23,020 nt of DNA. It comes from a virus. Shown one piece after another: positions 18,494 to 23,020 of the stretch. The stretch is taken from IMG/VR virus record IMGVR_UViG_3300012356_000006, positions 1 through 23,020 of that record; one strand, 5' to 3'. The notes beneath the pieces were generated by a model. The model searched no databases. It had not been told where the DNA came from and worked only from the letters and a program-made list of their open reading frames with translations. Numbering within the stretch: position 1 is the stretch's first letter; each line of letters begins with the position of its first letter. The translations under genes were made by a program, and so were the position numbers.

Positions 18494-18894
18494 ATTCCTA
18501 GCACCTCACCAATCTTTCCCTCCATATGAGGCAAAACACCCTCTGACTGGTCAAGGCAGCAATAGAGATGCACCACGCCTGGGTGGATGTTCACGTATCG
18601 CTCTTTGGTGGGGAAAATCATATAGCATTCCCGATCTTCGCCTATGAAGAGCTTGCGTAGCGTCTGGATATCCTCATAGGTCGGCATCTTCTTGTTAGGC
18701 TTGCTCAGCGAAACGTGTAACCAGTTGTGCCCATCCTCCTTTGGAGCTATCGATTCAATCACGGTCAGGGCTTCACCTGTCACACGTCGCCAAGCCATGC
18801 CGTATGTGCCTTCAGTATCGCCTTTGCGGTCTAGTACATACCAGCCATGCGGTGATGGTAGGCCGCTCACGGTTTTTGTTGTATCGTAAATCAT
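18490..18894 (-). CDS. DUF7694-like protein, 134 aa
   Basis: ATG 18894 follows GGGGG by 4 nt and overlaps the upstream stop (ATGA). The segment NWLHVSLSKPNKKMPTYEDI, then LFIGEDRECYMIFPTKERYV, NIHPGVVHLYCCL and a final LPHMEGKIGEV fits a phage family (DUF7694) seen with replication genes. The function is not known to me. It is followed directly by the receiver gene. Confidence 0.65.
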   Translation of the reverse strand: MIYDTTKTVSGLPSPHGWYVLDRKGDTEGTYGMAWRRVTGEALTVIESIAPKEDGHNWLHVSLSKPNKKMPTYEDIQTLRKLFIGEDRECYMIFPTKERYVNIHPGVVHLYCCLDQSEGVLPHMEGKIGEVLGI

Positions 18895-19112
18895 TCAACC
18901 CCCTCTGAACTTTCTTCTTCGTATTCTTCCCATCGCTGCTCAGCAACTAGGTACATCTCATTGACAGCATGCTCCAATACGCGCCGGTTCCTCTGGCGTC
19001 GCTCTTTGCACATCTGCACTATGCCCACCACGATCAGCCCGAATGACAGACCGAGGCAGGCAAGCACAAAGATGGTTGCACCGACTTCGATAAGCGTTTC
19101 TTGCATCTTCAC
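18891..19112 (-). CDS. One-helix membrane protein, 73 aa
   Basis: GTG 19112 overlaps the upstream stop as GTGA and has GGAGG 4 nt before; ATG 19106 is a weaker choice. One helix (ATIFVLACLGLSFGLIVVGIV) is followed by a basic patch (CKERRQRNRRV) and an acidic C-terminus (WEEYEEESSEG), so the tail is cytoplasmic. Function unknown. Confidence 0.55.
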   Translation of the reverse strand: MKMQETLIEVGATIFVLACLGLSFGLIVVGIVQMCKERRQRNRRVLEHAVNEMYLVAEQRWEEYEEESSEGVE

Positions 19113-19411
19113 GCGACCTCCTCTAAATTCGTTCGTTCCCACTCCTCCATTGCTGCCAACATAGCGCAGATGCGATCATCGTCCCCTAAAAGTGATGTCG
19201 TCCCATACATCTCTATGCCCTCGGCTAGGGCATATTCTCCAAAGGACAGAGCAGGCCATCCGTACCGCTTGCCCCATTCCATCAGGTACCGCCTCTCAGA
19301 GCAATCCTCACACCAGAGGAAGCCCAATGAGTCAGGTTTGACCTCGGTACTGGTACACTCCAAAGCTGAGCACAGATCAGGCAAAAGTATCTCTATCGCG
19401 TCATACAGCAT
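19109..19411 (-). CDS. Hypothetical protein, 100 aa, with CEDC
   Basis: ATG 19411 is 9 nt after GGAGG and overlaps the helicase stop by 11 nt. An N-terminal helix with two Cys (LLPDLCSALEC), a CEDCSERRYLMEWG segment and a C-terminal acidic helix (RICAMLAAMEEWERT) can be seen. The four cysteines could bind zinc. It sits right after DnaB and may be a helicase accessory factor; that is inference from order. Confidence 0.55.
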   Translation of the reverse strand: MLYDAIEILLPDLCSALECTSTEVKPDSLGFLWCEDCSERRYLMEWGKRYGWPALSFGEYALAEGIEMYGTTSLLGDDDRICAMLAAMEEWERTNLEEVA

Positions 19412-20738
19412 CGAAACTCACCTCCACATCTTGGAATTTGGTCAGGCGTGGCTTGAATTGTAGCGTAGCCGTACCTCTGGCCCCATTGCGATGCTTGCGA
19501 ACAATGATATTGATGTGGTAGGGCGAGTTTTGCTCTCGCTTTTCACGCTCTAATGGTTCGCAGTGCAGGAACATCACTACATCGCTATCTTTCTCAATAC
19601 TGCTACTTTCCCCCAAGTGTGAGAGTTGCGGTACGTCGGCTCTTTCAGACTCTCGGTTGAGTTGAGCCAGGGCCAGCACGGGAACTTTTAGCTCACGCGC
19701 TAATCTCTTCAATCCCTTACTGAGCATAGCTACCTGCTCAGGCCGTGTTTGATTTTTGTTCTTGCTCTCAAGATCAATCATCTGAAGATAATCCACAACG
19801 ATGAGATCAAGCTTCTTTTTCATATGCACCCGGCGGGCTTTTGCTCGTATGCCAGAGAGCGTATAGGTGCGATCATCTATCTTCATATCGCACTTGCTCA
19901 GCACTTTGGCTTTATTCTTGATATGCTGGTGCTCTACATCGTTCAAATCACCATCTCGCAAGAATGACTGATCAATAGGAGTTTCCATCGAGATGAGACG
20001 CTGGGCTAGCTCGTTCTCATCCATCTCCAGGCTAAAGAAGAGAGCCTGTCGGGCTTTCTGCACAACATTAAGAGCCACATTAAGAGCAAGAGCCGTCTTG
20101 CCATCGCTAGGCCGTGCAGCAAGGATGTACAAGCCCGATGGTTGTAGTCCTCCCAACATCGCATCAAGATCGCGGAAGCCCGTCGGCACACCACGCGCCT
20201 TATTGTTGGAGAAGTCATCCCGGCGTTGGTTGATCGTCTCCATATAGCGATCCATCACGTCTGAGAGGGACGCTACAGGCTTGCTATCTTGCTCTAAGGC
20301 AATATCAGCTATAAGCTGCTCAGCTTGCTCTAGGGCGTTCTCATCTTGATGGAGAGCCATTGCAGCAATAGATTGAGCCGCCGAATAGAGACGGCGTTGT
20401 ATGCTCTTGGCTCTCACAATCTCAGCGAACTCTTCAACGCTCTTGAGAGCATCAATGCTGAGAGGCAGATCATCCAAGCAATCACGCCCCAGGGTCTGCT
20501 CAACATCTCTGAGTTTGCCTGTTCGCTCTAGCTCCTTCTTGACCGAGAAGACGCTAGAGCCTTTTTCCTGATGGTAGAGATGCACAATTGCACGGTATAT
20601 CTCGCTATGAGCGTCCATATGGAAGTGCTCAGGCCGTAAGGTATCTACCACACGCGGTATAGCTCGTGCATTTGCCAGCAGACAGGACAATACCCCAGCT
20701 TCAGCTTCGATATCGGCAGGTATACGTACTTCGATCAT
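19401..20738 (-). CDS. dnaB: DnaB-family replicative DNA helicase
   Basis: 445 aa, standard for the family. The N-terminal primase-binding domain spans residues 1-145 (EAEAGVLSCLLAN; IPRVVDTLRPEHFHMDAHSE). The RecA-like motor has GVPTGFRDLDAMLGGLQPSG (183-202), Walker A ARPSDGKT (208-215; the usual Met is Asp), Walker B LIVVDYLQM (312-320), VLALAQLNRESE (354-365) and KHRNGARGT with the arginine finger region (415-423). It unwinds phage DNA as a hexamer and should be loaded at the iteron origin by the initiator encoded 2 nt upstream. GGAGG 10 nt before ATG 20738 lies inside the initiator gene. Confidence 0.93.
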   Translation of the reverse strand: MIEVRIPADIEAEAGVLSCLLANARAIPRVVDTLRPEHFHMDAHSEIYRAIVHLYHQEKGSSVFSVKKELERTGKLRDVEQTLGRDCLDDLPLSIDALKSVEEFAEIVRAKSIQRRLYSAAQSIAAMALHQDENALEQAEQLIADIALEQDSKPVASLSDVMDRYMETINQRRDDFSNNKARGVPTGFRDLDAMLGGLQPSGLYILAARPSDGKTALALNVALNVVQKARQALFFSLEMDENELAQRLISMETPIDQSFLRDGDLNDVEHQHIKNKAKVLSKCDMKIDDRTYTLSGIRAKARRVHMKKKLDLIVVDYLQMIDLESKNKNQTRPEQVAMLSKGLKRLARELKVPVLALAQLNRESERADVPQLSHLGESSSIEKDSDVVMFLHCEPLEREKREQNSPYHINIIVRKHRNGARGTATLQFKPRLTKFQDVEVSFDAV

Positions 20739-20740
20739 GG

Positions 20741-21841
20741 CTAGTATGCCTCCGCTCTTAGCTCTTCACGGGTTTTCGGACGTGGGGGCATGGATAAGGG
20801 TTTAGGTGTTGCTGATATTTCTTGTTGTACGTCTAGAGCCATGATACGACTTTCGTACTCGCTGCAAATAGTATGTGGTTTCATGTGCTTTCGCCAGAAA
20901 TGATCACCATTACGATCTGACTCATTCCACATGTCATTCATAACCTGGAGCAATTTCTTAGGGGTTGGATTTTGCGAGAGAAGCCCCTCTATGGCAGTAT
21001 CGCCTTTTTTCGTGTGTTGGAATGTGGCTGTTTCATCCCCCATGAGCTTGCGCTTAAACTCGTCCATTGCGTCATACACCTGAGCGATACGTTTTTGGGT
21101 CACTTCGTCACGCTCTGCCTTGCGTGTAACTTTCTTTACTTTGGGGGCTTCATTACCAGACTCAGAAGGATTCCCACCAGCACTATTGCTATCGGGAATG
21201 CTAGGAAGGGTAACAGACTGTCCATTGGTCTCCTTTGGCGTTTCTTCAATGCTTTGCTGTTTGTCAACTATTTTTTCTTGAGAGGGAGTGAGCGATGCGT
21301 CTATATATTCTTCAACTGTTCTTTCTTCAGTAATGTTAGTGCTTCCAGTGTTATTACTTCTGTACGGGATTTGTGAACATTCAGGTTCACGTGGTGAACA
21401 TTCTGAGGGAGTATCGTTCACGTGGTGAACATTTTCGTTCACATCCTGAACATTCTCAGAAGTTTGTTCATCTGGTGAACATTCTTGTTCACTGTGTGAA
21501 CGTTTTTTTGTAGGGTACTCTTTGGCATTTGCACCCCAAATATCTACGATAGTGATATGCCAGACTTCTTTTCCTCCGGTGCTTCTCTTCTTCTTTTCAG
21601 CATGGATCAGCCCAACTTTATGCAGCACTGGGACAGACTCAGAGAGTAAGCCAGTAGAAATACCTGTTTCCTCTGAGAGAGCACGCAAGGTACGGTAGCA
21701 GGTACCAGTATCACCACATAAATCTTTGAGGCATACATAGAGCCATTTCTGATGAGGTGTGACATCTTTATAGTCGGTGCGAACAATACGAGGCACCACA
21801 GCATGAAAACCATAATCAATGTTGGGATCACGTTTAGTCAT
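20741..21841 (-). CDS. Replication initiator with winged-helix domain; gene carries the origin iterons
   Basis: 366 aa from ATG 21841 (AGAGGA 9 nt upstream; ATG 21850 abuts that site). Residues 20-85 form a winged helix of the replication-initiator/RepA-N or DnaD type (PRIVRTDYKDVTPHQKWLYV; LSEETGISTGLLSESVPVL, recognition helix). Residues 100-250 are a hydrophilic linker with repeated EC/ENV units (SECSPREPECSQ), translated from an iteron array. Residues 260-340 are helical (RIAQVYDAMDEFKRKLMG; FWRKHMKPHTICSE), probably the helicase-loading part. The protein should bind the iterons inside its own gene and recruit DnaB, as lambda O does. Confidence 0.72.
   Translation of the reverse strand: MTKRDPNIDYGFHAVVPRIVRTDYKDVTPHQKWLYVCLKDLCGDTGTCYRTLRALSEETGISTGLLSESVPVLHKVGLIHAEKKKRSTGGKEVWHITIVDIWGANAKEYPTKKRSHSEQECSPDEQTSENVQDVNENVHHVNDTPSECSPREPECSQIPYRSNNTGSTNITEERTVEEYIDASLTPSQEKIVDKQQSIEETPKETNGQSVTLPSIPDSNSAGGNPSESGNEAPKVKKVTRKAERDEVTQKRIAQVYDAMDEFKRKLMGDETATFQHTKKGDTAIEGLLSQNPTPKKLLQVMNDMWNESDRNGDHFWRKHMKPHTICSEYESRIMALDVQQEISATPKPLSMPPRPKTREELRAEAY
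21373..21504. repeat. Iteron array, probable phage replication origin inside the initiator gene
   Basis: GTGAACATTC-type repeats start at 21373, 21394, 21425, 21446 (CTGAAC variant), 21475 and 21496. The members of each pair are exactly 21 bp apart, two helical turns. Inverted GTTCAC sites lie 12 bp into each pair (21385, 21437, 21487), with extra sites at 21416 and 21465 (GTTCAT). The A/T-rich stretch at about 21230-21365 could be the unwinding region. Confidence 0.75.
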
Positions 21842-21886
21842 GAAATTCATTCCTCTTCTATCACCCTGCTACATTGCCCTCCATAC

Positions 21887-21915
21887 TTGATTTTTTTGTA
21901 CAGATGGGATACAAT
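21887..21915 (+). promoter_or_regulatory. Promoter of the antisense small RNA
   Basis: TTGATT (21887-21892), 17-nt spacer, TACAAT (21910-21915; 5 of 6). An inverted repeat GTAAC-aagg-GTTAC (21916-21929) covers the predicted start point and could be an operator. Confidence 0.65.
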
Positions 21916-21921
21916 GTAACA

Positions 21922-22009
21922 AGGGTTACTTGACTGGTACTGCTCACTGTCTGGAAAACGAAGAGCAGTACCAGGAGACGGCGGTAGAGAAATCTACCGC
22001 TATTTTTTT
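21922..22009 (+). ncRNA. Small RNA of about 88 nt, antisense to the initiator leader
   Basis: Begins about 7 nt after a good -10. Hairpin 1 is a perfect 11-bp stem, TGGTACTGCTC (21935-21945) with GAGCAGTACCA (21963-21973), with a 17-nt loop. Hairpin 2 is the terminator. The RNA is complementary to the gap between the 209-aa gene and the initiator gene, so any message reading from the right into the initiator contains its target. This is the layout of plasmid copy-control RNAs. The role is inferred; the promoter, two stems and terminator are seen directly. Confidence 0.7.
21981..22009 (+). terminator. Rho-independent terminator of the small RNA
   Basis: GCGGTAGA (21981-21988), GAAA tetraloop, TCTACCGC (21993-22000), then TA and seven T (22003-22009). 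It overlaps the stop of the opposite-strand 209-aa gene by 2 bases. Confidence 0.85.
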
Positions 22010-22637
22010 AGTGGTGTCTACTGCCGTTCACAGCTTCAGCGACGGCCTCCATCTTGACATTTAGGTCAGATAGATGTTTGGCCTGATGTTCTCTCTCTTG
22101 CTCCTCTGCTTCAGGGTCAAGTTGGAACTCTCCGCGTACATACTCTTCATTGAGCTTTTTCAATACCTTGCGCTCGTCATAACGCAATCTGCCTACATCG
22201 GCTCTTTCCTTCTGAGACAATGACGGAGGTGCAACGAGTGTAAGGCACTGTTCATCCCATAAGTGAGGAGGGACATGGGCAACCTGTTCACGTAGTCGCA
22301 TCTCTAAGCGTCCAAAATGTGTCTCTGGCTTAGGATTTTGTACCTTTGGAGTAGGCTTAACCTCTTGCTCGACTTCAATTGGTGCTACTGAAGAAGGAGC
22401 TGGTGAAATAGGTGTTATTTTGACGTTTGGCCTGTTCATCCAATAGCCCACGTTCGCTATTCGGGCTACGATGGCGGACATAGCTTGCAGATCAGTCAAG
22501 TCAACGGTTTCATCCTCCTGAATGGCTTGCATCACTATCCGTCGGAAGATTTCAGCATCGACTTGTACCAGCAATGTTCCTTCGTAGTAGCCAGTTTCGT
22601 GATTCAGTGATAGGTTGGGTGTCTTTTCGTGTTGCAT
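22008..22637 (-). CDS. Proline-rich hypothetical protein, 209 aa
   Basis: ATG 22637 follows GAGGAA by 5 nt; a longer frame from 22676 has no site. Residues 15-80 look like a folded strand-helix domain (GYYEGTLLVQVDAEIFRRIV; DLTDLQAMSAIVARIANVGYW). Residues 85-120 are a Pro-rich linker. The C-terminal part is helical and charged (RYDERKVLKKLNEEYVRGEF). It sits between a methyltransferase and the initiator, so a replication-accessory role is possible. Its stop overlaps the opposite-strand terminator. Function unknown. Confidence 0.6.
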   Translation of the reverse strand: MQHEKTPNLSLNHETGYYEGTLLVQVDAEIFRRIVMQAIQEDETVDLTDLQAMSAIVARIANVGYWMNRPNVKITPISPAPSSVAPIEVEQEVKPTPKVQNPKPETHFGRLEMRLREQVAHVPPHLWDEQCLTLVAPPSLSQKERADVGRLRYDERKVLKKLNEEYVRGEFQLDPEAEEQEREHQAKHLSDLNVKMEAVAEAVNGSRHH

Positions 22638-22684
22638 GATTGTTCCTCGCAAGTGTGCTGGCGGGGTTGCCAGCACACGATAAG

Positions 22685-23020
22685 TTAACCTGCCACCTCT
22701 TCAAAAAACAGTTCATCGAAGAGGGTAGCTTGTGTCCTCGACTTGAGCATTTTGTCGAGATTGCGCCGGGCCGTAGCAAAGTAGGAGGGCTTTAGCTCAC
22801 AGCCAACAAATTTACGATCAAACTTGAGAGCTTGATGTCCAGTTGAGCCTATGCCAGTGAAGGGATCAAAGATCGTCTCCCCTGGATTGCTCCATAGCCT
22901 GATGCACCGCTCGATCACTCCCAACTGCAAGGGGCATATATGCCGCTCATCGTTGGCGTCCCTTCCATCGACAACGTTAAGCGTATCCGTCTCGCGGATG
23001 TCGTACCAGACAGGTCTAGC
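22685..23020 (-). CDS. DNA methyltransferase, C-terminal part (5' end outside window)
   Basis: 111 codons are visible and the frame is open to the right edge. WYDIRETDTLNV followed by DERHICPLQLGVIERCIRLW, SNPGETIFDPFTGIGSTG (SAM-binding motif I, DPFxGxGST) and a C-terminal KFDRKFVGCELKPSYFATA is the N4/N6 amino-methyltransferase pattern of phage orphan methylases. In this beta-class arrangement the catalytic D/NPPY lies upstream, outside the window. It probably protects phage DNA from host restriction. No partner restriction enzyme is visible. Confidence 0.88.
   Translation of the reverse strand, partial: ARPVWYDIRETDTLNVVDGRDANDERHICPLQLGVIERCIRLWSNPGETIFDPFTGIGSTGHQALKFDRKFVGCELKPSYFATARRNLDKMLKSRTQATLFDELFFEEVAG

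Noticed and set aside
21373-21504. CRISPR-like repeat array
   Set aside because: Repeats are only about 10 bp, occur in both orientations, and spacing alternates 21 and about 30 bp; this fits iterons rather than a CRISPR.
22552-22779. 75-codon minus-strand frame between methyltransferase and 209-aa gene
   Set aside because: Overlaps both neighbours in another frame, with no motif.
1-23020. tRNA, rRNA, integrase, lysin or attachment site
   Set aside because: I looked for CCA-ending cloverleafs, recombinase signatures and lysin motifs and saw none that I could support.

Overview
The window is 23 kb of a tailed-phage genome (free phage or prophage). Every protein gene I accept lies on the minus strand, so the genome reads from right to left. 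Genes are tightly packed, with many ATGA, GTGA and TAATG stop/start overlaps and purine-rich Shine-Dalgarno sites. The head genes (terminase, portal, protease/capsid) and replication genes (DnaB helicase, initiator with iterons) identify the phage. The host is uncertain. A KGG-motif protein, a DUF4031 protein, many tiny Cys-rich proteins, leaderless-type starts and IS200/IS605-like RNA ends would fit a Gram-positive or Chloroflexota (Ktedonobacteria-like) host, but this is inference. Both ends of the window cut a gene.

Right part (23.0-17.4 kb), replication and host takeover: a DNA methyltransferase (cut by the window edge), a proline-rich accessory protein, a replication initiator whose own coding sequence carries an iteron array (lambda-O style origin), a DnaB-family helicase, then small proteins including a stand-alone CheY-like receiver, a DUF4031 protein and a KGG protein. 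Between the accessory gene and the initiator, a compact plus-strand small RNA (promoter, two hairpins, terminator) runs antisense to the initiator leader.

Middle part (17.4-10.5 kb), accessory and regulatory: a structured leader and a four-helix membrane protein, two overlapping proteins sharing a repeated acidic SDSELFE motif encoded by inverted repeats, many small unknown proteins, an excisionase-like HTH protein and a ribbon-helix-helix (RHH) repressor. Two homologous structured RNAs lie on the plus strand, against all the genes. They share a 28-nt core and a 3' hairpin like IS200/IS605 right ends and TnpB omega-RNAs, but no transposase or TnpB gene is present. The larger one has a near-consensus promoter that shares a palindromic operator with the divergent RHH gene. 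A terminator at 10.8 kb separates this part from the late genes. The first gene after it resembles the Acb2/Tad1 family of cyclic-nucleotide sponges.

Left part (10.5-0 kb), packaging and head: small proteins, TerS, TerL, two one-helix membrane proteins, the portal, another run of small proteins, then a capsid maturation protease fused in frame to a probable capsid protein that also has its own internal Shine-Dalgarno and start. TerL contains an intein at its last nuclease motif. The middle of that intein encodes a complete HNH endonuclease in a different reading frame, with its own promoter-like sequence and a leaderless-type start. The portal carries a 2H phosphoesterase domain and a MuF-like Cys/His tail. 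The most unusual features are the nested HNH gene inside the intein, the orphan omega-RNA-like pair with its RHH operator, and the antisense RNA beside the iteron origin.
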